NCBI RefSeq assembly: GCF_036607905.1
Contig: NZ_CP144555.1
Span: forward strand, 1,798,001 to 1,862,000
From: Streptomyces sp. SCSIO 75703
GTDB taxonomy: Bacteria > Actinomycetota > Actinomycetes > Streptomycetales > Streptomycetaceae
Reading direction: 5' to 3'
Length of the DNA stretch: 64,000 nucleotides
Positions 25,553 to 34,403 of the stretch are shown one piece after another (position 1 is the stretch's first letter; each line of letters opens with the position of its first letter). The position numbers and the translations under genes are program-made. The notes beneath the pieces are model-generated. The model searched no databases, was not told the DNA's origin, and was given only the letters and a program-made list of their open reading frames with translations.

Positions 25553-26218
25553 GTGTTCGACTTTCTTCAGGATTACGACCTGCTGGGAGCCTTCTGGACG
25601 ACGGTGCAGTTGACTGTGCTCTCGGCCGTCGGCTCCCTGATCTGGGGCACCATGCTGGCGGCCATGCGCGTCGGCCCGGTGCCGCTGATGCGCGGCTTCG
25701 GGACCGCCTACGTGAACATCGTGCGGAACATCCCCCTGACCGTCATCATCCTGTTCACGTCGCTGGGGCTGAACCTGACGCTGAACATCACGATGGGCGC
25801 CCAGGACTTCGAGACGATCAACTTCCGGCTCGCCGTCCTCGGTCTGAGCCTCTACACCGCGGCCTTCGTCTGCGAGGCGCTGCGCGCCGGCATCAACACG
25901 GTGCCGGTCGGCCAGGCCGAGGCCGCCCGCGCGATCGGCCTCAGCTTCACCCAGGTGCTCCGCCTGGTCGTGCTGCCGCAGGCCTTCCGCTCCTCCGTGG
26001 TGCCCCTGGCCAACGTGCTGATCGCCCTCACCAAGAACACCACGGTGGCCGCCGCCATCGGTGTGGCCGAGGCGGCGCTGGTGATGAAGGAGATGATCGA
26101 GAACGAGGCACAGCTCCTGCTGATCGCCGGCGTCATCGCCTTCGGTTTCGTGGTTCTGACGCTGCCGACCGGCCTGATCCTCGGCTGGGTGGGCAAGAAG
26201 GTGGCGGTGAAGCGATGA
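25553..26218 (+). CDS. gluC: glutamate ABC transporter permease
   Basis: 221 residues from GTG 25553 with GGGAG 6 nt upstream. His/Glu/Gln/Arg/opine-type permease with about five membrane helices. The EAA loop reads GQAEAARAIGLSFTQVLRLVVLPQAFR and docks on GluA. Its last 4 bp overlap the start of gluD (ATGA), coupling the two permeases that form the membrane channel. Confidence 0.95.
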   Translation: MFDFLQDYDLLGAFWTTVQLTVLSAVGSLIWGTMLAAMRVGPVPLMRGFGTAYVNIVRNIPLTVIILFTSLGLNLTLNITMGAQDFETINFRLAVLGLSLYTAAFVCEALRAGINTVPVGQAEAARAIGLSFTQVLRLVVLPQAFRSSVVPLANVLIALTKNTTVAAAIGVAEAALVMKEMIENEAQLLLIAGVIAFGFVVLTLPTGLILGWVGKKVAVKR

Positions 26219-27111
26219 GCTCCGTTCTCTACGACGCCCAGGGCCCCCGCGCCAAGCGGCGCAACATCCTGTTCAACGTCCTCTTCCTCGTCGTCCTCGC
26301 CGCCGTGCTGTGGTGGGTCTTCGGCGCCCTCGACGAGAAGGGCCAGCTCGACTGGGTGAAGTGGGAGCCGTTCTTCACCGGCACCGAGGCCTGGTCGACG
26401 TACATCTGGCCCGGACTGCAGAACACGCTGCTGGCCGCCGCCCTCTCCGTCGTGATCGCGCTGCCGCTCGGCGCGGTGCTCGGCATCGCCCGCCTCTCCG
26501 ACCACGCATGGGTGCGGGTCCCGGTCGGCGTCGTGGTCGAGTTCTTCCGGTCCATCCCCGTGCTGGTCCTGATGATCTTCGGTCTGGCGCTCTTCTCCGA
26601 GTACAGCAACGTCAGCTCGGACGACCGCCCGCTGTACGCGGTCGTCACCGGGCTCGTCCTGTACAACGCCTCCGTCCTCGCGGAGATCGTCCGCGCCGGC
26701 ATCCTCGCGCTGCCCAAGGGCCAGGCCGAGGGCGCCATGGCGATCGGCCTGCGCAAGGGCCAGGTGATGCGGCTGATCCTGCTGCCGCAGGCCGTCACCA
26801 CCATGCTGCCGGCCATCGTCAGCCAGCTCGTCGTGATCGTGAAGGACACCGCGCTCGGTGGCGCCGTCCTCACCTTCCCCGAACTGCTCTCCGCGGCCAA
26901 CACCATGAGCAGCTACTACGGCGCCAACACCATCGCCAGCTTCACCGTCGTCGCCGCCATCTTCATCGCCATCAACTTCGCCCTCACCAGTTTCGCGAGC
27001 TGGCTGGAGCGCCGCCTGCGCCGCGCCAAGAAGTCGAGCGGCGCGGTGCTGAAGGCCGACGACGCCCAGATGACGGGTACGGCGGGCACCGGCACCGGGG
27101 GCACGATCTGA
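26215..27111 (+). CDS. gluD: glutamate ABC transporter permease
   Basis: 298 residues, start overlapping gluC by ATGA. It has a longer N-terminal membrane and extracellular part than GluC, then the permease core with EAA loop GQAEGAMAIGLRKGQVMRLILLPQA. The C-terminal tail is Lys/Arg then Thr/Gly-rich. Last gene of the operon; a 13-bp hairpin follows 27 bp after the stop. Confidence 0.95.
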   Translation: MSSVLYDAQGPRAKRRNILFNVLFLVVLAAVLWWVFGALDEKGQLDWVKWEPFFTGTEAWSTYIWPGLQNTLLAAALSVVIALPLGAVLGIARLSDHAWVRVPVGVVVEFFRSIPVLVLMIFGLALFSEYSNVSSDDRPLYAVVTGLVLYNASVLAEIVRAGILALPKGQAEGAMAIGLRKGQVMRLILLPQAVTTMLPAIVSQLVVIVKDTALGGAVLTFPELLSAANTMSSYYGANTIASFTVVAAIFIAINFALTSFASWLERRLRRAKKSSGAVLKADDAQMTGTAGTGTGGTI

Positions 27112-27138
27112 CGCCCGATCATGTTGTGTGACCCTTAT

Positions 27139-27168
27139 GGCGGCAGTGGCGATCACGCCACTGCCGCC
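27139..27168 (+). terminator. gluABCD operon terminator
   Basis: GGCGGCAGTGGCG (27139-27151) and CGCCACTGCCGCC (27156-27168) pair perfectly over 13 bp with a 4-nt loop, 27 bp after the gluD stop. Confidence 0.8.
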
Positions 27169-27286
27169 GTCGCTTGACGCAAGCGGTGGCAATGGGTTGC
27201 ATACGTTCTGTGATCGTGCACCCTGCGCCAACTTCGTGTTCACCCGTGTCCCCCGGGACGCTTCCGCGGACAGGGGGCACGTCGCC

Positions 27287-28912
27287 GTGGACCCGGTGAT
27301 CATCGCCGGAGCGGGGCCCGTCGGGCTCACGCTCGCCCTGGCGCTGGCGCGTCAGGAGGTGCCCTCGGTCGTCCTCGACGACGGACCGGGCCGGGACGAC
27401 CAGCGGCCCGCCCGCACCGTCGTCCTGCGCGAGGACACCGTCGCCCTCGTGGAACGGCTGGCCGGCACCTCCCTCACCCCGGCCGGACTGCGGTGGGCCG
27501 GATGGCGCTCGATGCGGCGCAGGCAGATCACGCGCGAGGTCGTCTTCGACGCCGGCACCCCCGCGCCCCTCCACCTCGCCCAGCACGTGCTGAACGGCGC
27601 CCTGCGCGCCGCCGCCGTCCGCCACCCCCTCGTCAAGGTCGCCGTGGAGAGCCGCCTCGACGACGTCGAACAGGAGCGGACCGGCGTCACCGCCCACACC
27701 CGCGGCCCCCGCGGCACCTGGTGGCGCGGCAGCTTCCTGGTCGGCTGCGACGGCCCCCGCTCCACCGTCCGCAAACTCCAGGACATCCGCTTCCCCGGCC
27801 GCACGGCGGTGGAACGATACGCCGTCGCCGCGCTACGCGCCGAACTCCCCTGGGACGACGAGGCGGTGCTGCACCGCACCCCGCCGTGGCGGCAGTCCGG
27901 GCCGCCGGCCGGGGAGGTCGTCGGCCGGCCGCTGCCGGACGGCGTGTGGCGCCTGGACTGGCTGCTCCCGCCGGGCAAGGACCTGGTCACCCCCGAACTC
28001 CTGGTGAACCGCGTCCGCGAGACCCTGGCCGGCTGGTGCGACGGCACGACCCCGCCCTACGAACTCCTCGACACCGGCGTCCACGTGGTCCACCACCGGC
28101 TGGCCCGACGCTGGCGCGCCGGCCGCGTCTTCCTCGCCGGGGACGCGGCGCACCTGCTCGGCGCCCTCGGCACGCAGGGGCTCGACGAGGGACTGCGCGA
28201 CGCCGACAACCTCGCCTGGAAACTCGCCCTCGCCTGGCACCACGGGCCGCACAAGGCGCTGCTCGACAGCTACCAGCGCGAGCGGCGCACCGCCGTCGCC
28301 GCCCGGCTGCGCGCCGCCGACCAGGTGCTTCCGCTGCTGCGCGGCGGCGGGGGCCTGCGCGCCTACGTGCCCGGCTCGGCCCGCGGCCACGACGCGATGC
28401 TCGCCGACGCCCACCTCGGGCAGGGGGTGCTGGGCGCCCCCGGGACGTACGCCGACTCGCCGCTCACGCCCGGGGACCTGGAGGGGCCGGCGTCGGTGGA
28501 CACGCCGCCGGGTGCGCCCGTCGCCGACGTGCGGGTCACCGCGGAGGACGGCGCGTTCGTCCGGCTGCGGGACCGGCTCGGCCGCGGATCGCTGCTGGTG
28601 GTGCTGGTGGCGCCGGGTACGGGCGTGTGGGACCGCAAGCACTGGGTGAGTGCCGGGATCATGCCCCGGCTGGCCGCCGCGGTGACGGCGCTGCCGTGCC
28701 GGGCCGAACTGCTGGTCGCGGAGGAGTATCCGGGTGCCGGCGCCCACACCGTCCTGCTGGTACGGCCCGACGGACACCTGGTGACGGCCCTGAGCGGGGT
28801 CCGCCCGGCCGACCTCTACACGGCGGCCGAGACCGCGCTCGGCGGCCCCGCGAAGCCGGCGCCCCCCACGGAGACCGAAGCGGAAGCGGGGGCCGCGGCG
28901 GGGTCCCGGTGA
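27287..28912 (+). CDS. FAD-dependent aromatic-type monooxygenase
   Basis: 541 residues from GTG 27287 (AGGGGG about 9 nt upstream); in-frame sequence before it crosses the glu terminator and is not coding. N-terminal FAD fold with GAGPVG at 8-13, a central VGCDGPRSTVRK (DG motif), and GDAAHLLGALGTQGLDEGLRDADNLAWKLA, the GD motif binding FAD ribityl. The C-terminal part (about 415-525) has the thioredoxin-like fold seen in PheA/TetX-type hydroxylases. Likely hydroxylates a small aromatic compound using NAD(P)H; the substrate is not predictable and no aromatic pathway genes are nearby. Confidence 0.9.
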   Translation: MDPVIIAGAGPVGLTLALALARQEVPSVVLDDGPGRDDQRPARTVVLREDTVALVERLAGTSLTPAGLRWAGWRSMRRRQITREVVFDAGTPAPLHLAQHVLNGALRAAAVRHPLVKVAVESRLDDVEQERTGVTAHTRGPRGTWWRGSFLVGCDGPRSTVRKLQDIRFPGRTAVERYAVAALRAELPWDDEAVLHRTPPWRQSGPPAGEVVGRPLPDGVWRLDWLLPPGKDLVTPELLVNRVRETLAGWCDGTTPPYELLDTGVHVVHHRLARRWRAGRVFLAGDAAHLLGALGTQGLDEGLRDADNLAWKLALAWHHGPHKALLDSYQRERRTAVAARLRAADQVLPLLRGGGGLRAYVPGSARGHDAMLADAHLGQGVLGAPGTYADSPLTPGDLEGPASVDTPPGAPVADVRVTAEDGAFVRLRDRLGRGSLLVVLVAPGTGVWDRKHWVSAGIMPRLAAAVTALPCRAELLVAEEYPGAGAHTVLLVRPDGHLVTALSGVRPADLYTAAETALGGPAKPAPPTETEAEAGAAAGSR

Positions 28913-29234
28913 GGGGCGCGACCCCGGTACGGAGTGGGGCGGGGCCGGGCCGGACTGGGCGGAGTGACGGTGGGGCAGGGAGGCCGGTGCAGGGCGGGGC
29001 GACCAACGGGTCGGCGAGCGGGGGCCGGACCGGGGCCGCTGCCGGGAGGTGTCCGACGGGGTACCTGGGGCCGGGGACCGGCCCGTGGGGGCTTCTCGTC
29101 GGGCGGCACGGGGACGTGCACCATGCTGCCTTTCGTGACTCCTCGCCGGGCCGTCGAGCGCACCGGTGGCGGGTTGACGTCCGTCGGTTGACGGCGGGTT
29201 GACCGGCCTCCACGGCCGTGGTGTACTCCCGACC
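28913..29234. other. intergenic region upstream of the cysteine leader
   Basis: 322 bp. The first 240 bp is G-rich with no gene I can support. The last 70 bp holds three GGTTGAC repeats (29172, 29186, 29197) and the promoter of the leader peptide. Confidence 0.6.
29199..29227 (+). promoter_or_regulatory. promoter of the cysteine leader transcript
   Basis: TTGACC at 29199-29204 and TGTACT at 29222-29227 are separated by exactly 17 bp. The GTG of the leader peptide lies 7 nt beyond the -10, where transcription should begin, so the leader is probably translated from a leaderless mRNA. The -10 has G in place of the usual A at its second position. Confidence 0.55.
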
Positions 29235-29321
29235 GTGACCGACACCGATGTGCGCCTGTGGCGGAGGGTCCATATGGACCTCGTCCGCTACGCGGGCTGC
29301 GTGTGTCGCCCCTCCCGCTGA
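29235..29321 (+). CDS. cysteine-attenuation leader peptide
   Basis: 28 codons from GTG to TGA. The translation contains MDLVRYAGCVCRPSR at its end, the highly conserved HxDLVRYAGCVC signature of short leader peptides ahead of actinobacterial sulfur genes. In mycobacteria comparable Cys-containing leaderless reading frames attenuate downstream expression in response to cysteine (established). Here the promoter spacing also predicts a leaderless start. The two Cys codons (TGC, TGT) flank one Val codon near the end, placing a cysteine-starved ribosome just before the hairpin at 29338. Downstream are cysteine dioxygenase and a rhodanese. Confidence 0.85.
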   Translation: MTDTDVRLWRRVHMDLVRYAGCVCRPSR

Positions 29322-29337
29322 CATCGCCTCCCTCTCC

Positions 29338-29366
29338 GCGCGCCGCCGCCTCGCGCCGCGGCGCGC
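29338..29366 (+). terminator. candidate attenuator hairpin
   Basis: GCGCGCCGC (29338-29346) and GCGGCGCGC (29358-29366) form a 9-bp stem with an 11-nt loop, 16 bp after the leader stop and 29 bp before the dioxygenase start. No T run, so it may act through Rho or translation masking rather than intrinsic termination. Confidence 0.5.
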
Positions 29367-29395
29367 CCCGCGCGAACTTTCAGGACGGTCACCCC

Positions 29396-29950
29396 GTGTC
29401 TGCCCCCTCCACCGCCCCTGCCCTCTCCTCCCCCGCCCGGTCCGGCCCGGACGCCCCCGCGCCCACCGAGGCCCGGCTCCTCGACTTCGCCCGCCGGGCC
29501 GCCGCCGACACCGCGCTCGTCGCCTCGCTCCCCCTCTCCCCCGACGACCGCACCTGGCTGCGGCTGGACGGCCCCGGCGGCAGTGAGGCCTGGCTGATCG
29601 GCTGGCCGCCCGGCACCGGCACCGGCTGGCACGATCACGCCGACTCGCTGGGCGCCTTCGTCACGGCGGCCGGCGAACTCCGCGAGAACGCGCTCGCCGC
29701 CCGCCTGCCCACCGATGGCTGGCGCGCCCTCGAACTCGCCGACGGCGTCGACCGAGAGCGCCTCCTGCCCGCCGGTACCGGCCGCGCCTTCGGCCTCCAC
29801 CACGTGCACGAGGTGCTCAACACCTCCCCCGACCGGCACGCCGTCTCCGTCCACGCCTACCACCCGCCCCTGCCGCGCATCCGCCGTTACAGCCGCAGCG
29901 GGCGGACGCTCCGGCTGGAGCAGGTCGAGCGCCCGGAGGACTGGCGGTGA
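29396..29950 (+). CDS. cysteine dioxygenase (cupin)
   Basis: 184 residues from GTG 29396. The cupin iron site is visible: GWHDHADSLGAF gives His79 and His81, and GLHHVHEVLN the third histidine (135-138). The pattern matches type I cysteine dioxygenase, which oxidises cysteine to cysteine sulfinate with O2. A Pro/Ala-rich 25-residue N-terminus precedes the domain. Its stop overlaps the start of the rhodanese gene, and the cysteine leader lies 75 bp upstream; both point to sulfur metabolism. Related 3-mercaptopropionate dioxygenases cannot be fully excluded. Confidence 0.88.
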   Translation: MSAPSTAPALSSPARSGPDAPAPTEARLLDFARRAAADTALVASLPLSPDDRTWLRLDGPGGSEAWLIGWPPGTGTGWHDHADSLGAFVTAAGELRENALAARLPTDGWRALELADGVDRERLLPAGTGRAFGLHHVHEVLNTSPDRHAVSVHAYHPPLPRIRRYSRSGRTLRLEQVERPEDWR

Positions 29951-30339
29951 ACCGGCCGGTCGGGATCGACGCCCTCCTGGAACGCGTACGCCGCGGCTAC
30001 CGGCGTGTCGACGCGCGCACCGCGTACGAGGCCGTCGGCGCCGGCGAGGCGCTGCTCGTGGACATCCGGTACACCGCTCTGCGGGAGCGGGACGGCGTGA
30101 TCCCGGGGGCGCTGGTGATCGAGCGCAACGAACTCGAGTGGCGCCTCGACCCGTGGGGCGGCCACCGCGTTCCCGAGGCCACGCGCCACGACCTGAGGGT
30201 CGTCGTGGTGTGCGACGAGGGCTACGCGTCCAGCCTCGCCGCGGACTCCCTGCACCGCCTCGGCCTGTACCGGGCGACCGACCTGATCGGCGGCTTCCAG
30301 GCGTGGCGGGCGGCGGGCCTCCCGGTCACGTCGGCGTAG
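29947..30339 (+). CDS. rhodanese-like sulfurtransferase
   Basis: 130 residues from GTG 29947, overlapping the dioxygenase stop (GTGA). Single rhodanese domain with LLVDIRYTALRERDGVIPGA and the active loop VVVCDEGYASSLAA, whose Cys89 would carry persulfide, then GGFQAWRAAGLPV. Coupled translation with cysteine dioxygenase suggests it handles sulfane sulfur or thiosulfate formed during cysteine breakdown. Confidence 0.9.
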   Translation: MNRPVGIDALLERVRRGYRRVDARTAYEAVGAGEALLVDIRYTALRERDGVIPGALVIERNELEWRLDPWGGHRVPEATRHDLRVVVVCDEGYASSLAADSLHRLGLYRATDLIGGFQAWRAAGLPVTSA

Positions 30340-30539
30340 GCACCGGGTCCGCCCCCGCGCCGAAGGCACGGTCCAGTGTCGCGGAACGCCGCGGACAGGT
30401 GTGGTGACCGGCGGGCGGCGACAGCCGGTAGCGGACCGTGCGGGGACCGGACCGGCGGCGGTCCCGCCTGGGGATGTCCGCGGGCAGGGGGCCGTTGTCT
30501 GCTGCGCGTTGCTCCGGCCTCGACCGCGTCGGCCGGGCC

Positions 30540-31400
30540 TCAGTACCCCTCGTCGAGGTGCTCGGTGTCCTCCCCCTCCTCCTCCAGTGCCTGGCGGACC
30601 ACGCGAAGGGCCATGCCCTCCGGGTAGCCCTTGCGGGCCAGCATTCCCGCGAGACGGCGCAGCCGCCTGTCCCGGTCGAGGCCCCGGGTGGCGCGCAGCT
30701 TCCGGGCGACGAGGTCGCGGGCGGTCTCCTCCTCCTGTGCGGAGTCGACCCGGGAGACGGCCTCGTCGATGGCGGCGGAGTCGACGCCCTTGGTGCGCAG
30801 CTCCCGGGCGAGTGCGCGCCGGGCCAGTCCGCGCCCGTGGTGGCGGGACTCCACCCAGGCCCGTGCGAAGGCGCCGTCGTCGATCAGGCCGACCTCCTCG
30901 AAGCGGGACAGCACCTCCTCGGCGGCTTCCTCGGGGATCTCCCGTTTGCGGAGGGCGTCGGCGAGCTGGCCGCGGGTGCGCGGGGTCCCGGTGAGCAGGC
31001 GCAGGCAGATGGCCCGTGCCTGCTCGACCGGGTCCCGCGGAGGCTCCTCCTTCTCGGCCCTCGACGAGGAAGCGTCGCCTCCGTCCTCGGTGGGCGGCCC
31101 GGCGGACCCGCGCCGCCCCCGCCCCCGGGCATCGGCCCGGTTCCGCCCCCCGGTCCGTCGCGCCCCGCCGACGGCACCCGTACCGTACGGCTCGGCGTCG
31201 CCGTACTCCGGGAACGGGCCGTCCGCGCCGTCGGCGAACGCGTCCGTCCCGTACGGGCCGCCTCCTGCTCGGGCGGGGTACCCGCCGTACCCGTCGCCCT
31301 CCGGGCCGGCGGTGTTCCGGCCGCCCGGTCGGGTGCGCTCACGCTCGGACGGGGCGATGTCCTGGCGGGCGTACTCGGACCAGTCGGTTCGTCGTGTCAC
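30540..31400 (-). CDS. recX: regulatory protein RecX
   Basis: 286 residues from GTG 31400, 3 bp after the recA stop. RecX core of three-helix repeats in the C-terminal half (about 120-275): ARAICLRLLTGTPRTRGQLADALRKR, FARAWVESRHHGRGLARRALARELRTKGV, LRRLAGMLARKGY. The first 115 residues are a Gly/Arg/Asp/Tyr-rich disordered extension longer than in most RecX proteins. RecX binds and restrains RecA filaments; being cotranscribed with recA in this order is the standard arrangement. Confidence 0.93.
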   Translation of the reverse strand: MTRRTDWSEYARQDIAPSERERTRPGGRNTAGPEGDGYGGYPARAGGGPYGTDAFADGADGPFPEYGDAEPYGTGAVGGARRTGGRNRADARGRGRRGSAGPPTEDGGDASSSRAEKEEPPRDPVEQARAICLRLLTGTPRTRGQLADALRKREIPEEAAEEVLSRFEEVGLIDDGAFARAWVESRHHGRGLARRALARELRTKGVDSAAIDEAVSRVDSAQEEETARDLVARKLRATRGLDRDRRLRRLAGMLARKGYPEGMALRVVRQALEEEGEDTEHLDEGY

Positions 31401-31403
31401 GGA

Positions 31404-32522
31404 TCAGCTCTTGGCCGCCGCGGCCTTGGACTTGGCGGTCTTGGCCGCCGTGGGGGCGGGGACGGCCGGAGCCGCGGCCTCAGCGGCGGCGTCCGCGGCC
31501 GGCTCGGCCGCCGTCGTCTCCTCGGGCCGTACGCCGACGCCCAGCTTCTCCTTGATCTTCTTCTCGATCTCGTTGGCCAGGTCCGGGTTGTCCTTGAGGA
31601 AGTTGCGCGCGTTCTCCTTGCCCTGGCCGAGCTGGTCGCCCTCGTACGTGTACCAGGCGCCGGCCTTGCGGACGAAGCCGTGCTCCACGCCCATGTCGAT
31701 CAGACCGCCCTCACGGCTGATGCCCTGGCCGTAGAGGATGTCGAACTCGGCCTGCTTGAAGGGGGGCGCGACCTTGTTCTTGACGACCTTGCAGCGGGTG
31801 CGGTTGCCGACCGCTTCCGTGCCGTCCTTGAGGGTCTCGATGCGGCGGATGTCGATGCGCACCGAGGCGTAGAACTTCAGCGCCCGGCCACCGGTGGTGG
31901 TCTCGGGGGAGCCGAACATCACGCCGATCTTCTCGCGGAGCTGGTTGATGAAGATCGCGGTGGTCTTGGACTGGTTGAGCGCGCTGGTGATCTTCCGCAG
32001 GGCCTGGCTCATCAGGCGGGCCTGGAGGCCGACGTGGCTGTCGCCCATCTCGCCCTCGATCTCCGCACGCGGCACGAGCGCGGCGACGGAGTCGATGACG
32101 ATGAGGTCGAGGGCGCCGGAGCGGACCAGCATGTCCACGATCTCCAGGGCCTGCTCGCCGTTGTCCGGCTGGGAGAGGATCAGGTTGTCGATGTCGACGC
32201 CGAGCTTCTTGGCGTACTCGGGGTCGAGGGCGTGCTCCGCGTCCACGAAGGCGACCTGGCCGCCGGCCTTCTGCGCGTTCGCCACCGCGTGCAGGGTCAG
32301 GGTCGTCTTGCCGGAGGACTCGGGGCCGTAGATCTCCACGACCCGGCCGCGGGGGAGGCCGCCCACGCCGAGGGCGACGTCGAGCGCGGTGGAGCCGGTC
32401 GAGATGACCTCGATGGGCTCCCTCGTGCGGTCGCCCATGCGCATGACCGCGCCCTTGCCGAATTGCCGTTCAATCTGTGCGAGAGCGGCGTCCAGGGCCT
32501 TCTCGCGGTCGGTTCCTGCCAT
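31404..32522 (-). CDS. recA: recombinase RecA
   Basis: 372 residues from ATG 32522. Begins [24 protein letters not shown]; Walker [10 protein letters not shown] (66-74), [26 protein letters not shown], and the L2 segment [18 protein letters not shown]. The C-terminus is an Ala/Lys/Glu-rich tail typical of Streptomyces. It forms ATP-dependent filaments on single-stranded DNA for homologous recombination and induces the SOS response by LexA cleavage. A LexA-box promoter lies 164 bp upstream. Confidence 0.98.
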   Translation of the reverse strand: MAGTDREKALDAALAQIERQFGKGAVMRMGDRTREPIEVISTGSTALDVALGVGGLPRGRVVEIYGPESSGKTTLTLHAVANAQKAGGQVAFVDAEHALDPEYAKKLGVDIDNLILSQPDNGEQALEIVDMLVRSGALDLIVIDSVAALVPRAEIEGEMGDSHVGLQARLMSQALRKITSALNQSKTTAIFINQLREKIGVMFGSPETTTGGRALKFYASVRIDIRRIETLKDGTEAVGNRTRCKVVKNKVAPPFKQAEFDILYGQGISREGGLIDMGVEHGFVRKAGAWYTYEGDQLGQGKENARNFLKDNPDLANEIEKKIKEKLGVGVRPEETTAAEPAADAAAEAAAPAVPAPTAAKTAKSKAAAAKS

Positions 32523-32685
32523 GGGTTCCACCCGGTTTGCTTGATTCGATCGCTTCACGTCTCAGACGCTAATGCCTGCCACTGACAATGCGCCCCGAGG
32601 CCGGTCCGGCCTGTGGATAACTCGGGCATCTCTCCCCTCGGCCCCGGCCTCCGCACCCGTCGCGGACCGTGCCGGAACCCCCATG

Positions 32686-32712
32686 AGAATAGATGTTCGA
32701 TTTTCGTGTCAA
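32686..32712 (-). promoter_or_regulatory. recA promoter with LexA (SOS) box
   Basis: On the minus strand TTGACA (32712-32707) is followed after 15 bp by TATTCT (32691-32686). Between and over the -10 lies CGAACATCTATTCT, matching the actinobacterial SOS box pattern GAAC-N4-(G/A)TTC. LexA bound here would block RNA polymerase. Spacing of 15 is slightly short. Confidence 0.75.
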
Positions 32713-32796
32713 GCGCGCCACGCACCCCCTTCGAGGGAACGAGACCGGGAGCCGGACCCCGGCCGGAGGGCCGGGCGATGCCCGGCCCCGGCCCGC

Positions 32797-34080
32797 TCAG
32801 GACGCCGGGCCGCCCCCGCCGCCGTCCGCCCCGGACGGCTCCGCGCCCGCTCGCCGGCCCCACAGCCGCCGCATCCGCGTGGCCGCCCCCGGCTCCGCGC
32901 CCCGGCCCCGGCGCCCGTGGACGCGCGGGTCGTCGGCGACGTCGTACCGCCTGACGTAGGCGCCGAGGAACGCCTGGAGCGTGGCGACGGCCGGGATCGC
33001 GATGAGCGCCCCGACCGCGCCCAGCAGGGCGGTGCCGGCGATGACCGAGCCGAAGGCGACCGCGGGGTGGATGTCCACGGTCTTCGAGGTCAGCTTGGGC
33101 TGCAGGACGTAGTTCTCGAACTGCTGGTAGATCACCACGAAGGCCAGTACCCACAGCGCGTACCAGGGGTCGACGGTGAAGGCGATCAGCATGGGCAGCG
33201 CGCCCGCGAGGTACGTGCCGATGGTGGGGATGAACTGCGACACCAGGCCCACCCACACCGCGAGGGCGGGCGCGTAGGGCACCTCCAGGACCTCGAGGAC
33301 CACGTAGTGCGCGATGCCGGAGATCAACGCCATCAGCCCGCGCGAGTAGAGGTAGCCGCCGGTCTTGTCCACGGCGATCTCCCACGCGCGCAGCACCTCG
33401 GACTGGCGGGCGGGCGGCAGGACGGAGCAGAGCGCGCGCCGCAGCCGGGGCCCGTCCGCGGCGAAGTAGAACGAGAAGAGCGCTATGGTCAGCAGCCGGA
33501 AGAGGCCCCCGAGGACCTGCGCGGACACGTCCAGGACGCCGCTGGCGCCATTCTGCACGTAGGTGCGCAGCCAGTCGGAGCGGAGCAGGCCCTCCTGGAT
33601 GTCCACCCGTCTCAGCTCGGTGTGGAAGTGGCTGTTGATCCAGTTGATGACGGAGTCGAGGTACTCCGGGAAGTCCTCCACCATCTTGACGATCTGACCG
33701 GCCAGCATCGAGCCGAGCAGGGTCACGAACCCGGCGGCGGCGATCAGCACGGCGAGGAACACCAGGAACGTGGCGAGCCCGCGCCGCATGCCGCGCGCGG
33801 CCATCCAGCTCACCGCGGGCTCCACGGCGAGCGCGAGGAAGAACGCGATGAGGGCGTTGACCAGCAGGCCCGTGAGCTGGTGGAACGCCCAACTGCCCAA
33901 CTGGAAGGCGGCCACCAGGGCGAGCGCCAGCACCATGGCGCGCGGCAGCCAGCGGGGCATGCCGGAACTCGTGCCCGAGAGGCCGCCCGGAGGCGGGGCG
34001 GGCGGCGTCGGGCCGGGCGGGGATGCGTGCCGGGCGTCCTGCCCGCTCTGGTCATTCGGTGCCACGGGACCAAGTCTCAC
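32797..34080 (-). CDS. AI-2E family transporter (TqsA/YdiK-like permease)
   Basis: 427 residues from GTG 34080; another GTG at 34065 would give 422, and neither has a clear ribosome site. About eight membrane helices, with the family hallmarks LVNALIAFFLALAVEPAVSWM near the N-terminus and QFIPTIGTYLAGALPMLIAF plus QQFENYVLQPKL in the C-terminal half. The last 45 residues are Arg/Gly-rich and cytoplasmic. Despite the family name, characterised members include Na+/H+ antiporters and quorum-signal exporters, so the substrate is open. Stands alone upstream of the recA region. Confidence 0.88.
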   Translation of the reverse strand: MRLGPVAPNDQSGQDARHASPPGPTPPAPPPGGLSGTSSGMPRWLPRAMVLALALVAAFQLGSWAFHQLTGLLVNALIAFFLALAVEPAVSWMAARGMRRGLATFLVFLAVLIAAAGFVTLLGSMLAGQIVKMVEDFPEYLDSVINWINSHFHTELRRVDIQEGLLRSDWLRTYVQNGASGVLDVSAQVLGGLFRLLTIALFSFYFAADGPRLRRALCSVLPPARQSEVLRAWEIAVDKTGGYLYSRGLMALISGIAHYVVLEVLEVPYAPALAVWVGLVSQFIPTIGTYLAGALPMLIAFTVDPWYALWVLAFVVIYQQFENYVLQPKLTSKTVDIHPAVAFGSVIAGTALLGAVGALIAIPAVATLQAFLGAYVRRYDVADDPRVHGRRGRGAEPGAATRMRRLWGRRAGAEPSGADGGGGGPAS

Positions 34081-34126
34081 CCACGTGGCGGAGGGCCAGG
34101 ACCCGTCCGGGCCTCCTCGGGTGCGG

Positions 34127-34321
34127 TCAGCGCCGTTCCGGGGGGACGTCCATCACCGTGCAGACGACCCGCCACACCTCTTTCGCGTCCCAGCCGGCGT
34201 CCAGGGCCTCGTGCACGGTACGCCCTCCCAGCTCGTTCATGACATGGTCGCGCGCGAAGGTGTCGGCGTATCCCGGACCGAAGTGATCCGTCATCCGCTG
34301 CCAGAAGACCGTCAACCGCAT
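34127..34321 (-). CDS. DUF3046 small conserved protein
   Basis: 64 residues, starting MRLTVFWQRMTDHFGPGYAD and ending near DVPPERR. It is the near-invariant actinobacterial DUF3046 pattern, also with ALDAGWDAKEVWRVVC. Found near recA/recX in many actinobacteria; function unknown. An open frame extends upstream across the intergenic gap, but homology begins at this ATG. Confidence 0.88.
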   Translation of the reverse strand: MRLTVFWQRMTDHFGPGYADTFARDHVMNELGGRTVHEALDAGWDAKEVWRVVCTVMDVPPERR

Positions 34322-34403
34322 GCGTCCAGTATCGCGCCCCGTGCGAGTGGGCCCGCGGCCGGGACCGGGTGCCGAGACCGCTTTGCGCCCTACGGTCTGT
34401 CGC

